Positions 42,600 to 52,090 are shown, numbered from the stretch's first letter. The stretch: DNA of 64,000 nt from CALBZG01 sp964486295 (GCA_964486295.1 CAZAMF010000002.1:220093-284092); one strand, 5' to 3'. Notes: generated by a model from the letters alone, not told the origin. Numbers and translations are program-made.

Positions 42600-44285
42600 A
42601 TGATAAGGATTATTGATTATATGGCAGGAATAAAAACACAACTCCACATGATCGTGGTTGTAGTCCTGGTTGTAATAACTATACCTTCCGCATTTGTCTA
42701 TGCGCAGATAGAAACAACTGCGGGTCCTACTCTTTTTCAGAATATCGATTATGCGAAATCAACATCTATAAGGGTCAACATCGACGGTAAACAATTATCT
42801 TTTGAAGTTGCGCCCATCATCATAAATGGCAGAACACTGGTCCCCATGAGGACTGTGTTCGAGGCTTTTGGGCTGTCCGTAAAATGGGATGAGCTGAGTA
42901 AAACCGCTTCTGCAACTGATGCAGCCAACTCGGTTTCTTTTACAATCGGCAGTACCAACGCTCTCGTCAACAATCAGGAAAAGCAATTAGATGTGCCGGC
43001 AGAAATTTATAAAGGTTCAACCATGATCCCTTTAAGGTTCCTTTCAGAAAACCTTGGATATCATGTCGTTTGGATTGCCCGATCCAATTTGATTCTGATC
43101 AGCAAGGCCGATATCATTGAATGGCGACCTGAAGGTCATGAATATATAGCTCCATATTATGAATATGAGATCAAGTATATAAACGGGATAAAAACCGATG
43201 AAAAAAGATATACAGGGAACACCTGGGTTCCTGCAAATCAAACAGAAAGTATCAATAACCCCGATGTCAGATTTGATTTGAAATATACCCTGTATCAACG
43301 TACATTTACCTATTTTCTTGCGAATTATTCTTTAGTGATTCGACAAGGCCCTTCTGAAACCTCTAGTGTCGTTGCAAAGCCAACCAAAAACGAAAAATTC
43401 GATTACATCGACACAGTCAGTAATAGCGGACTATGGTACCATGTGACCTGGTACCATAACGGAAAAAACTATATTGGCTACGTAAAAGCCAATTCCGTTA
43501 CAAAAAGAATCTTCAGACTGGAAAATATGCTTGCCAACGTCATGAAAGCCGAATTTGAATGGTCAAAAGGAAATATTGCCCATATCGACAATTATTGGAA
43601 TAACAACGGATATGCACCTTTATATCACGGCGGCACATTTGATCAGTTCGGTAATCGCAGAAGTCAAAGCGCTCCCGGCTACTATGATATAAATGATAAG
43701 ACAGAATTTATCTATATTACGGATGGGAGTCTTATCAGAACACTCACCAGAGTAGGTGATTATACAAAATCCGAGCTTGTAAAAAACGGCAACATTTTTT
43801 ATATACCGAACAAATATATAGAGACTCGCAATATGAGCGAATCCTTAAAAAAGGCCATTGTCATAGATAGAAAAAATCAAAATGAAGCGGTCTTCGAAAA
43901 AACAGAATCCGGATGGAAGATCATCTCATATACGCTGGCTACTACCGGTGCCGACGGAGAATATCAGCAGCCGACACCCCTGGGATACTTTTATGCAATA
44001 GAGAAACGTGACAGATTTCTGTACTATGAGGATGGAACAACAACAATACAAGGTTATGCTCCATATGCCATTCGATTTTCAGCAAGTTCATATGTACATG
44101 GAGTGCCGGTAGACTGGCAATATGACCCGCAGGGTAACCAGATTGATCCCGGCATTCAGGAATACTCAAAAACGATCGGTACTGTGCCGCTTTCCCATCG
44201 ATGCGTCCGGAATTATACCTCTCATGCAAAATTTCTATATGATTGGTATACGGCCGGAGAGACTGCGGTGCTGGTGATCGAGTAA
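42600..44285 (+). CDS. L,D-transpeptidase (YkuD) with copper amine oxidase N-type and SH3-like domains
   Basis: 561-aa exported protein. A signal/membrane segment is followed by a CuAO_N1-type domain (~40-165: NGRTLVPMRTVFEAFGL, GSTMIPLRFLSENLGY), a bacterial SH3-like segment (VIRQGPSETSSVVAKPTKNE) near 245-300, and a C-terminal YkuD domain with His500 and Cys535 in SHRCVRN. YkuD enzymes cross-link peptidoglycan through 3-3 bonds. The residue before the active Cys is Arg rather than the usual Gly. The first ~190 residues are paralogous to the protein at 30227. ATG 42600 or 42621 may be the start; neither has a strong ribosome binding site. Confidence 0.82.
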   Translation: MIRIIDYMAGIKTQLHMIVVVVLVVITIPSAFVYAQIETTAGPTLFQNIDYAKSTSIRVNIDGKQLSFEVAPIIINGRTLVPMRTVFEAFGLSVKWDELSKTASATDAANSVSFTIGSTNALVNNQEKQLDVPAEIYKGSTMIPLRFLSENLGYHVVWIARSNLILISKADIIEWRPEGHEYIAPYYEYEIKYINGIKTDEKRYTGNTWVPANQTESINNPDVRFDLKYTLYQRTFTYFLANYSLVIRQGPSETSSVVAKPTKNEKFDYIDTVSNSGLWYHVTWYHNGKNYIGYVKANSVTKRIFRLENMLANVMKAEFEWSKGNIAHIDNYWNNNGYAPLYHGGTFDQFGNRRSQSAPGYYDINDKTEFIYITDGSLIRTLTRVGDYTKSELVKNGNIFYIPNKYIETRNMSESLKKAIVIDRKNQNEAVFEKTESGWKIISYTLATTGADGEYQQPTPLGYFYAIEKRDRFLYYEDGTTTIQGYAPYAIRFSASSYVHGVPVDWQYDPQGNQIDPGIQEYSKTIGTVPLSHRCVRNYTSHAKFLYDWYTAGETAVLVIE

Positions 44286-44374
44286 TGGGATTTTTCTTCT
44301 TCATGCATACAACCATCGAAGAATAAAATCCAAACCGGCGCTGTAATAGCCTGAAAAATTCATAATTTTAGCAG

Positions 44375-44431
44375 AAATGCACCTTTCTGTGCTCGTATCT
44401 TGCGGGCAGGGAGAGGTGCATTTTAATGTCT
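44375..44431 (+). terminator. Probable terminator between the L,D-transpeptidase and Lon-like genes
   Basis: AAATGCACCT (44375-44384) pairs with AGGTGCATTT (44414-44423) with a partly paired 29-nt loop, followed by TTTAATGTCTTTC. The T tract is interrupted. Confidence 0.55.
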
Positions 44432-44510
44432 TTCTATTTTAACAAAAGGCAAGTAAACGAATCCTCAATGGGTATAAATATATTTAATAAGGGCAGAGGA
44501 GGTCGTTTTT

Positions 44511-46931
44511 ATGCAAAATTACAATCATTTAATGGTGACGGCAGAAAAGCTTCGCAAAGTCTGCGACTGTGAAAATGAGCTCAGTTTATACGATCCTACA
44601 AGTGCAACCAGCCCATATGACACCGGAATCGGACAGGATAGAGCCGTGCGCTCTTTGTATTTCGGACTTTCAATGAATGCACCCGGTTATAATATCTATG
44701 TCTCCGGCGCACAAGGCACGGAGAAAAACACCTATACCCAGGCTGTCGTATCGAAAATGGCACTGAACGGCCCTATACCCTATGACTGGTGCTATATCAA
44801 CAATTTTGAAGAACCGGAAAAACCGATTGCCATCTCTCTGCCCGCAGGAGAAGGCCGAATCTTACGTAACGATATGGATGAGCTTGTAGAAAATCTCAAG
44901 ATTGCAATTCCAAAAGCATTTGAAGGGACTGTATATGCTCAGCAAAAGGACGAAATCGTGCAGTCGGCTCAGAAAAAAATGGATCAGCTGATACAGATTT
45001 CTAAACAGGAAGCGGCGGAGGCAAATTTCAATGTTCATTTTATCATCCCGGATTTCATGCTGATCCCGTTGAAAAACGGCGAGCCGATTTCTAGAGAAGA
45101 ATATGAAAAGCTTGAACAGCAAGAACAGAAGGAAATCGATGAAAAAGGTAAAAAACTCAGAAAAAGGCTGAATGATATCCTGCACGAAAGTCAGATGCTG
45201 GATAATCAGGTCAGGAATGATATTATTGACCTGGATCAGAAGACAACCGCCATAGCAGCGGCTACATATATAGAAAAATTGAAAGACAAGTATGCTAAAT
45301 ATCCGCGAATCATCGAATATCTTGTGGCGGTTCTGAAGAATATTGAAGAAAAACATGAAATTTTTCAAAACCCCGAACCGGAAGAAAACGAGTTTTCATT
45401 CAATATTGCAGGAAAAGAATCGGCTTTATTTGCTCCCTATAAAGTAAATTTGTTTGTGAACAATGAAAAAACCATAGGTTCTCCTGTTATCTTTGAGCCG
45501 ACCCCAAATTATTACAATTTATTCGGAAAAATCGAATATGAAAGTCAGGTTTTCGTAATCAGCACAAATCTTACGATGATTAAGCCGGGTGCGATCCATA
45601 AAGCAAATGGCGGATATTTGATTCTTGAGGTCAATGATGTACTGAATGAACCGTTTTCCTGGAATACCCTCAAAAATATCTTGAAATATGGTCAGGCTAT
45701 TATGGAAAATATCGGGGAGCAATACAGGCTTGTGCCAACTGTCGGACTCAAACCGGAGTCTATACCGCTCAATGTTAAAATCATATTAATCGGATCTCCA
45801 TATATTTTTGAACTTCTCTACGAATTCGATGAAGATTTCAAGAAATTATTTAAGGTGAAGGTGGATTTTAGCGATGAAATGCAGAGAACGCCTGAAAATA
45901 TTAAAATGTATGTATCGTACACCAGCTGGTTATGCAATCAGAAAAAACTTTTACCTGTTGATCGAACAGGTCTTGGCAAAATCATTGAATACGGCTCAAG
46001 GTTAGCTGAAGATCAAAATAAACTGACAACAAAATTCAGTGAAATATCGGATCTTATTTATGAAGCTTCAGCTGTTGCAGCAGGAAATGGTTCCGAATCG
46101 GTCAAAGCAGAACACATAGATGCGGCCATCAAAGAAAAAAAATATAGGCTGGACCGAATCGAAGAAAAAATCCGAGAAGAAATGACCCGGCAAAATATTT
46201 TAATAGAAACCTCCGGAAGCAAAACAGGCCAGATTAACGGCCTTTCAGTGATTGAAATTGATGGACATATCTTTGGAATCCCATCCAGAATAACTGCAAG
46301 AACTTATGCGGGGCACGACGGTATTATCGATATTGAGCGCGAAGCAGAGATGAGTGGCAACATCCATACGAAAGGTGTTTTGACGCTCATAGGATTTCTT
46401 GGTGGAAAATTCGGCAGGAAAAAGCAGATGAGTCTAACAGCACAGATCACTTTCGAGCAAAATTACCTGGGAGTCGAAGGTGACAGCGCTTCCAGCACAG
46501 AACTTTATTGCATTATATCCAGTATTTCCGGAGTGCCGCTCAAGCAGGGCGTCGCCGTGACAGGATCCGTTGATCAGCATGGCTTCATTCAGCCTATAGG
46601 TAATGTGACGCAGAAAATTGAAGGATTTTTCGATTTATGTGAACAAAAGGGATTGACCGGTGATCAGGGCGTTATTATTCCGGTACAAAACATCACGAAT
46701 CTTATGTTGAAAGACGAAGTGGTTGCAGCGATAAATGATCAGAAATTTCATATATACGCTATTCATAACGTCGATGAAGGGATAGAACTGTTGACAGATC
46801 TGCCGGCGGGCAACTTGGAGAAGGGCGGTAAATATACGAAAAACAGTGTCTACTATCTCGTAGAGAAGAAACTAGAAGAATTTAACAAGGGTTTGACGCC
46901 GGTTGCTATTGACAGCCACAATGCTCGATGA
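44511..46931 (+). CDS. Lon-like protease (LonC/AAA_32 type) with degenerate Walker A
   Basis: 806-aa protein combining a Lon-related AAA region with a C-terminal S16 protease domain. The protease dyad is intact: Ser659 in GDSASS and Lys702 in VTQKIEGF, 43 residues apart as in Lon. The presumed P-loop reads GAQGTEKNT (66-74), not GxxxxGK[ST], so ATP hydrolysis may be weak or absent. A charged helical insert of about 150 residues (~150-300) replaces the usual spacing. No N-terminal Lon substrate domain is present. AGAGGAGG ribosome binding site. The rib operon promoter lies in its last codons. Confidence 0.85.
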   Translation: MQNYNHLMVTAEKLRKVCDCENELSLYDPTSATSPYDTGIGQDRAVRSLYFGLSMNAPGYNIYVSGAQGTEKNTYTQAVVSKMALNGPIPYDWCYINNFEEPEKPIAISLPAGEGRILRNDMDELVENLKIAIPKAFEGTVYAQQKDEIVQSAQKKMDQLIQISKQEAAEANFNVHFIIPDFMLIPLKNGEPISREEYEKLEQQEQKEIDEKGKKLRKRLNDILHESQMLDNQVRNDIIDLDQKTTAIAAATYIEKLKDKYAKYPRIIEYLVAVLKNIEEKHEIFQNPEPEENEFSFNIAGKESALFAPYKVNLFVNNEKTIGSPVIFEPTPNYYNLFGKIEYESQVFVISTNLTMIKPGAIHKANGGYLILEVNDVLNEPFSWNTLKNILKYGQAIMENIGEQYRLVPTVGLKPESIPLNVKIILIGSPYIFELLYEFDEDFKKLFKVKVDFSDEMQRTPENIKMYVSYTSWLCNQKKLLPVDRTGLGKIIEYGSRLAEDQNKLTTKFSEISDLIYEASAVAAGNGSESVKAEHIDAAIKEKKYRLDRIEEKIREEMTRQNILIETSGSKTGQINGLSVIEIDGHIFGIPSRITARTYAGHDGIIDIEREAEMSGNIHTKGVLTLIGFLGGKFGRKKQMSLTAQITFEQNYLGVEGDSASSTELYCIISSISGVPLKQGVAVTGSVDQHGFIQPIGNVTQKIEGFFDLCEQKGLTGDQGVIIPVQNITNLMLKDEVVAAINDQKFHIYAIHNVDEGIELLTDLPAGNLEKGGKYTKNSVYYLVEKKLEEFNKGLTPVAIDSHNAR

Positions 46932-46937
46932 TAATAT
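46909..46937 (+). promoter_or_regulatory. Promoter of the riboflavin operon, inside the 3' end of the Lon-like gene
   Basis: TTGACA (46909-46914) and TAATAT (46932-46937) with 17-bp spacing. Predicted start near 46944, a few nt before the FMN aptamer. This allows independent expression of the rib genes. Confidence 0.75.
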
Positions 46938-46950
46938 TAAAAAAATGAAT

Positions 46951-47066
46951 AGAATCTTCAGGGCAGGGTGAAAGTCCCTACCGGTGGTACAGCCCACGAG
47001 CCGCGAGGTATGATTCGGTGAAACTCCGAAGCCGACAGTATAGTCTGGATGGAAGAAGATGAGACT
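46951..47066 (+). promoter_or_regulatory. FMN riboswitch (RFN element)
   Basis: The conserved RFN core is present in order: AGGGCAGGGTGAAAGTCCC, TACCGGTGGTACAGCCCACG, AGCCGCGAGG, ATTCGGTGAAACTCCGAAGC, CGACAGTATAGTCTGGATG and the closing GAAGA that pairs with TCTTC at 46954. It precedes ribD and two terminator hairpins, so FMN binding is expected to stop transcription of the riboflavin genes. Confidence 0.97.
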
Positions 47067-47083
47067 GTTTCGAACGGTTTTTT
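47064..47083 (+). terminator. Riboswitch expression-platform terminator 1
   Basis: ACTGTT (47064-47069) pairs with AACGGT (47073-47078) around TCG, followed by six T residues. It directly abuts the aptamer and is the likely ligand-controlled stop. Confidence 0.65.
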
Positions 47084-47103
47084 GTTTTATTTTATCATTT
47101 AAG

Positions 47104-47134
47104 ATGCTCTGGATACTATTCCGGAGCATTTTTT
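47104..47134 (+). terminator. Riboswitch leader terminator 2
   Basis: ATGCTCTGGA (47104-47113) pairs with TCCGGAGCAT (47120-47129, one wobble) with loop TACTAT and a T run to 47134. It is the stronger of two tandem terminators before ribD. Confidence 0.8.
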
Positions 47135-47177
47135 ATTCTTAAATACATTGGTTCAACACATGAAGGAGATCATGTTA

Positions 47178-48263
47178 ATGTCTCATGAATCATTTATGCA
47201 GATCGCATTGGACGAGGCAATAAAAGGCTGTGGATGGGTGAATCCGAATCCGATGGTGGGTGCGGTCATCGTCAAGGATGGCGAGATCATCGGAAAAGGC
47301 TATCATGAAAGATATGGCCGACCTCACGCTGAAAGGAATGCTATTGCAGCTTCATCAGAAAACGTATCGGGTTCAACCCTTTATGTAACATTGGAGCCAT
47401 GCTGCCATTACGGAAAAACTCCGCCTTGTACAGATGCGATTATAGAAAACGGCATATCAACTGTCGTCATAGGCTCGGTAGATCCGAATCAGAAAGTTGC
47501 AGGCAAAGGAATTAAAATTCTTCAGGATCACGGAATCAACGTTGTGGTCGGCGTGCTGGAAGAAAAATGCATCGACATCAATGAAGTTTTTTTCCATTAT
47601 ATTCAAAGTGGTAAGCCATTTTTATCGATGAAATACGCCATGACTATCGATGGTAAAATCGCAACCAGCTCCGGAAAATCCAAATGGATCACGGATGAAA
47701 CGGCAAGAGCGCATACCCATGCATTGCGACATCGTTATTCGGCAATCATGGTGGGAATAGGCACGGTACTTCAGGATGATCCTTTATTGACCTGCCGGTT
47801 ACCAGATTGCAGGAATCCGATAAGAATCATCTGCGACAGCAATTTACGCATACCTGAAAATTCGCAGATAGTAAAAACTGCAGCTGAGATTGAAACTTAT
47901 ATCGCAACCGTTGCTCCGGATATTGAAAAAGCTAACCGTCTCAAAGAAAAAGGGGTCCGCATTATCCATACAGACCAGAAAGACGGACGTGTCAATCTAA
48001 CTCAACTGATGGATTTTCTGGGAGAAAATAAAATCGACAGTGTTTTACTGGAAGGTGGAGCCGGCCTTCACGCGGCGGCACTAAAAAGCGGAATCGTAAA
48101 CAAAGCTTATGTTTATATCGCACCGAAGATATTCGGCGGAAGCAACGCTAAAACTCCCGTTGGGGGTGCCGGTATTGATGATCCCAAGGATGCAGTCCGG
48201 CTGTATAAAGGTTCCTGCTCGATGCTGGGTGACGATTTTTTACTTGAATTTTATTTGAAATGA
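47178..48263 (+). CDS. ribD: Riboflavin biosynthesis deaminase/reductase RibD
   Basis: Bifunctional enzyme for steps two and three of riboflavin synthesis. About 361 aa. The N-terminal deaminase has the zinc motif HAERNAI with PCCHYGKTPPC; the C-terminal reductase begins near MKYAMTIDGKIAT and includes SVLLEGGAGLHAAAL. ATG 47178 lies 9 nt after AAGGAG. Earlier in-frame starts (TTG 47148, ATG 47160, ATG 47172) are too close to or before that site. First gene after the FMN riboswitch. Confidence 0.95.
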   Translation: MSHESFMQIALDEAIKGCGWVNPNPMVGAVIVKDGEIIGKGYHERYGRPHAERNAIAASSENVSGSTLYVTLEPCCHYGKTPPCTDAIIENGISTVVIGSVDPNQKVAGKGIKILQDHGINVVVGVLEEKCIDINEVFFHYIQSGKPFLSMKYAMTIDGKIATSSGKSKWITDETARAHTHALRHRYSAIMVGIGTVLQDDPLLTCRLPDCRNPIRIICDSNLRIPENSQIVKTAAEIETYIATVAPDIEKANRLKEKGVRIIHTDQKDGRVNLTQLMDFLGENKIDSVLLEGGAGLHAAALKSGIVNKAYVYIAPKIFGGSNAKTPVGGAGIDDPKDAVRLYKGSCSMLGDDFLLEFYLK

Positions 48264-48271
48264 GGTGACCA

Positions 48272-48922
48272 ATGTTTACTGGGATTATTGAAGAAACCGG
48301 AGAAATCATATCAAATCAAAAGGGAGCGAAATCAGCTGTTCTGACGATAAAAGGAGACTTGATTTTCTCTGACCTGAAACTCGGAGACAGCGTGGCGGTC
48401 AACGGGGTATGTCTTACTGTGGCTGATTTGACAAACCATCAGTTTAAGGCGGATGTTATGAACGAAACTCTGAGCCGCAGCAATCTCGGGATGCTTCAAA
48501 CAGGAAGCAAAGTTAATCTGGAGCGTGCCATGAGAGCAGATGGAAGATTCGGAGGACATATCGTATCCGGGCATATTGACGGAACGGGTCGAATAACCGG
48601 TATCAGAAAGGATGATAATGCGGTTTGGATCACCATCTCGGCTCCGGAAAACATCTTGCGATATATCATTGAAAAAGGATCTGTAGCAATTGACGGCATC
48701 AGTCTCACAGTTGCTAAAATATCCGATAACGATTTTTCAGTGTCTGTTATTCCCCACACGGGAAAATCCACTACGTTATTATCAAAAAATCTCGGATCAA
48801 CGGTCAATCTGGAAAACGACATCATTGGTAAATACACTGAAAAGCTCTTGAAAATACGAGATGAAAAAAACACACACGAAAATGGCATCACATATGAATT
48901 CTTGATGAAAAATGGATTCTAA
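48272..48922 (+). CDS. ribE: Riboflavin synthase alpha subunit
   Basis: Dismutates two 6,7-dimethyl-8-ribityllumazine molecules to riboflavin. 216 aa with the expected two lumazine-binding repeats, starting MFTGIIEETGEI and VSGHIDGTGRITGI. The N-terminal MFTGI is essential for activity in the family and is intact. GAGGTGA ribosome binding site. 8 bp after ribD. Confidence 0.95.
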   Translation: MFTGIIEETGEIISNQKGAKSAVLTIKGDLIFSDLKLGDSVAVNGVCLTVADLTNHQFKADVMNETLSRSNLGMLQTGSKVNLERAMRADGRFGGHIVSGHIDGTGRITGIRKDDNAVWITISAPENILRYIIEKGSVAIDGISLTVAKISDNDFSVSVIPHTGKSTTLLSKNLGSTVNLENDIIGKYTEKLLKIRDEKNTHENGITYEFLMKNGF

Positions 48923-48940
48923 GAAATAGAGGTGAAAGAA

Positions 48941-50140
48941 ATGTTTAAATTCAACACAATTGACGAAGCTCTGGAAGAACTGAGAAACGGCAAAATAATT
49001 CTTGTGACGGATGATGAGGATCGTGAAAACGAAGGCGATTTTATTTGCGCCGCACAATTTGCCACTACGGAGAATGTAAATTTCATGGCGACCTATGGAA
49101 AAGGCCTGATTTGCATGCCGATGGGTGAATCATTGGTCCAAAAACTTCAAATTCCGCAAATGGTTTCTTATAATACCGATAATCACGAAACTGCATTTAC
49201 TGTATCGATTGATCATATTGATACAACGACAGGGATATCGGCTGCCGAAAGGTCGGTTACCGCATTGAAATGCGTTGAAGATGATGCAAGGCCTGAAGAT
49301 TTCAGAAGGCCCGGACACATGTTTCCTTTATTGGCCAAAAAGAACGGCGTTCTTGAACGAAACGGCCATACCGAAGCAACTGTTGATCTGATGAGGATGG
49401 CCGGCCTCAAGGAATGCGGCCTGTGCTGCGAAATCATGAGAGAAGACGGCACCATGATGCGAACCCCCGAACTGATTCAATTAGCGCAGGATTTCGATCT
49501 GAAATTTATCACCATCAAAGCGCTTCAGGAATACAGAAAGAAACATGACAAGCTGGTAGAATGCGTTGCAGTAACAAAAATGCCGACCAAATACGGGAAA
49601 TTTACCGCCTATGGCTATATTAACAAGCTCAACGGAGAGCATCATATCGCGCTGGTTAAGGGCGATATTGGCGATGGGAAGGATATACTATGCCGCGTAC
49701 ACTCCGAATGCCTGACAGGCGATGTGTTTGGCTCTTCCCGGTGCGATTGCGGGGAACAGTTTGCTGCAGCCATGAAGCAGGTCGAAAAAGAGGGAAGGGG
49801 AATTGTTCTTTACATGCGCCAGGAAGGTCGCGGTATAGGCCTGATTAATAAACTCAGAGCCTATGAGCTACAGGATCAAGGGATGGATACGGTGCAGGCT
49901 AACATTGCGCTGGGCTTTGAGGAAGATCTTCGGGAATATTATATCGGTGCTCAGATCCTTAGAGATTTAGGGGCCAAAACATTGAGGCTGCTGACGAATA
50001 ACCCGCAGAAAGTGTATGGCTTATCAGATTTTGGTTTAGAAATCGTTGAGCGTCTACCGATTCAGATGGAGGCAACCGAACATGATGCCTTCTACCTCAA
50101 AACAAAACAGGAAAAAATGGGACATATATTGAATTATTAA
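48941..50140 (+). CDS. ribBA: DHBP synthase / GTP cyclohydrolase II (RibBA)
   Basis: Bifunctional enzyme supplying both riboflavin precursors. 399 aa. N-terminal 3,4-dihydroxy-2-butanone-4-phosphate synthase has VTDDEDRENEGDFICAAQ and GHTEATVDLMRMAG; C-terminal GTP cyclohydrolase II has the zinc site RVHSECLTGDVFGSSRCDCG and MRQEGRGIGL. ATG 48941 has GAGGTG 6 nt upstream; GTG 48932 overlaps that site. Both halves look complete. Confidence 0.96.
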   Translation: MFKFNTIDEALEELRNGKIILVTDDEDRENEGDFICAAQFATTENVNFMATYGKGLICMPMGESLVQKLQIPQMVSYNTDNHETAFTVSIDHIDTTTGISAAERSVTALKCVEDDARPEDFRRPGHMFPLLAKKNGVLERNGHTEATVDLMRMAGLKECGLCCEIMREDGTMMRTPELIQLAQDFDLKFITIKALQEYRKKHDKLVECVAVTKMPTKYGKFTAYGYINKLNGEHHIALVKGDIGDGKDILCRVHSECLTGDVFGSSRCDCGEQFAAAMKQVEKEGRGIVLYMRQEGRGIGLINKLRAYELQDQGMDTVQANIALGFEEDLREYYIGAQILRDLGAKTLRLLTNNPQKVYGLSDFGLEIVERLPIQMEATEHDAFYLKTKQEKMGHILNY

Positions 50141-50160
50141 TAAAAAAAGGAGATAATAGG

Positions 50161-50628
50161 ATGAAAGTTTATGAAGGAAAATTAGTATCTGAAAACGTTA
50201 AGATCGGTATTGTGGCTGCACGATTCAATGAATTCATTGTTTCGAAATTGTTGTCGGGTGCGTTGGACGGATTGAGCCGCCATAACGTGAATGATGAAGA
50301 TATTGAAATCGCATGGGTACCCGGAGCTTTTGAGATTCCGCTGGTCGCCTCAAAGATGGCCGCAAGCGGCAAGTATGATGCGGTGATTTGTCTGGGAGCG
50401 GTCATTCGCGGAAATACATCTCACTATGATTATGTTTGTAGCGAGGTTTCCAAGGGTATAGCCAATGTAATGCTTAAAACAGACATACCGGTCATGTTCG
50501 GTGTCCTGACAACAGAAAATATTGAGCAGGCTATCGAAAGGGCAGGTACAAAAGCAGGGAATAAAGGATATGATTCCGCCATTTCCGCAATTGAAATGGT
50601 CAACCTGATCCGGGAAATGAAGATCTGA
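50161..50628 (+). CDS. ribH: 6,7-dimethyl-8-ribityllumazine synthase
   Basis: Penultimate enzyme of riboflavin synthesis, 155 aa, forming icosahedral or pentameric shells in the family. Motifs IVAARFNEFIVSKLLSGA, WVPGAFEIPLVASKMA, GAVIRGNTSHYDYVCSEV and GVLTTENIEQAIERAG are in place. AAAGGAG ribosome binding site. Last rib gene; folE follows by 24 bp, so riboflavin and folate genes are probably read through together. Confidence 0.96.
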   Translation: MKVYEGKLVSENVKIGIVAARFNEFIVSKLLSGALDGLSRHNVNDEDIEIAWVPGAFEIPLVASKMAASGKYDAVICLGAVIRGNTSHYDYVCSEVSKGIANVMLKTDIPVMFGVLTTENIEQAIERAGTKAGNKGYDSAISAIEMVNLIREMKI

Positions 50629-50652
50629 AATAATGCTTAAGGGGGTACGTGG

Positions 50653-51219
50653 ATGGATAAAGAGAGAATCAAAAGTGCAGTGAGGGACATTTTAATTGCA
50701 ATCGGGGAGAATCCCGATCGGGAAGGGCTCTCTGGAACTCCGGAAAGAATTGCAGATATGTACGAAGAAATTTTTTCGGGATTAGGGGCAGATCCGGAAA
50801 AATGTCTGGAAATACATTTTCAGCAGGAAAAATATGAAGAACTGGTTTTGGTGAAGGACATTCCTTTTTATTCCATGTGTGAACACCATATGGTTCCGTT
50901 CTTTGGGAAAGCTCATATCGGATATTTGCCGAAGAGCGGAAAATTAACAGGATTAAGTAAACTGGCGCGTGTACTGGAGGTTTATTCTAAAAGACCGCAG
51001 CTTCAGGAAAGGCTGACCGGAGATGTGGCTGATTCGATTATGAAAAAGCTTGAACCATATGGTGTAATAGTAGTGATAGAAGCCGAGCATATGTGTATGA
51101 CCATGCGGGGGATCAAAAAAGCCGGCTCGAAAACGTTGACTTCTGCTGTACGGGGCGTTTTCGAAACCGATGCCAAGGCAAGAGCAGAAGCGCTTTCCAT
51201 GATCAATAACGGAAGATAG
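50653..51219 (+). CDS. folE: GTP cyclohydrolase I
   Basis: First enzyme of folate synthesis, making 7,8-dihydroneopterin triphosphate from GTP. 188 aa. Zinc and catalytic residues are visible in FYSMCEHHMVPFFGKAHIGY and EAEHMCMTMRGIKKAGS. GGGGGTACG upstream acts as ribosome binding site. It starts the folate part of the co-directional rib-fol series. Confidence 0.96.
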   Translation: MDKERIKSAVRDILIAIGENPDREGLSGTPERIADMYEEIFSGLGADPEKCLEIHFQQEKYEELVLVKDIPFYSMCEHHMVPFFGKAHIGYLPKSGKLTGLSKLARVLEVYSKRPQLQERLTGDVADSIMKKLEPYGVIVVIEAEHMCMTMRGIKKAGSKTLTSAVRGVFETDAKARAEALSMINNGR

Positions 51220-51226
51220 GAATTAT

Positions 51227-52090
51227 ATGCATAGTCAGGGGATACGGCTAAACAGAATAGAATCTAAAATGAAATTCGGAAACCACAGTATTACCTGGGG
51301 CGAAAGAACCTATATTATGGGGATACTGAACGTTACTCCGGATTCATTTTCTGATGGTGGGGACTTCTTTTCTGTGGATCAAGCGGTTGCCCACGCAAAG
51401 GAAATGATCGCGGAAGGTGCGGATATCATTGACATCGGAGGTGAATCATCCAGGCCGGGACATCAGAAAATATCGCTGGAAGAAGAACTCGAAAGAGTGA
51501 TACCTGTTATTGAGAGACTTTCAAATGAGACAAATGCCATTCTTTCTCTGGATACCGTCAGGTCTGAAGTTGCGTATCGGGGAATTGAGGCAGGAGTGCA
51601 TATACTGAACGATATCTGGGGTCTGCAGAAGGACGGTGAAATGGCATGCATCGCCTCAAAATACAGGGTTCCGGTCATTATTATGCACAATCAGCATGGG
51701 ACGAATTACCAGGATGATATCATTTGCGAACTGATCTCATTTTTCCGTAAATCCATCGGGATCGCAGTGAATGCTGGTATCCCTGAAAATATGCTGATAT
51801 TGGATCCCGGAATCGGGTTTGGCAAAACGCCGGAACAAAATGTTGAAGTGATGAGCCGCCTCAATGAAATTAAATCGCTTGGATTTCCTATCCTTCTTGC
51901 TGCTTCCAGAAAAAGTACTTTGGGGCTGATACTTGACCTGCCGCCCAAAGAAAGAATGGAGGGGACCTTAGCCACAACTGTATTGGGGATCGTTCAAGGG
52001 GTTGATATGGTCAGAGTGCATGATGTGAAAGAAAATCTGCGGGCCGCCAGGGTAGCGGATGTATTGGTAAGGGGAAATTCTTTTGGATAA
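51227..52090 (+). CDS. folP: Dihydropteroate synthase
   Basis: Joins 6-hydroxymethyl-dihydropterin diphosphate with p-aminobenzoate. 287 aa. Motifs: MGILNVTPDSFSDGG, DIIDIGGESSRPGH, HILNDIWG, LDPGIGFGKTPEQN, ILLAASRKS and VRVHDVKENLRAARV. ATG 51227 is 8 bp after folE, with AGGAA close by; ATG 51269 is a possible later start. It overlaps the next gene by 8 bp. Confidence 0.95.
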   Translation: MHSQGIRLNRIESKMKFGNHSITWGERTYIMGILNVTPDSFSDGGDFFSVDQAVAHAKEMIAEGADIIDIGGESSRPGHQKISLEEELERVIPVIERLSNETNAILSLDTVRSEVAYRGIEAGVHILNDIWGLQKDGEMACIASKYRVPVIIMHNQHGTNYQDDIICELISFFRKSIGIAVNAGIPENMLILDPGIGFGKTPEQNVEVMSRLNEIKSLGFPILLAASRKSTLGLILDLPPKERMEGTLATTVLGIVQGVDMVRVHDVKENLRAARVADVLVRGNSFG

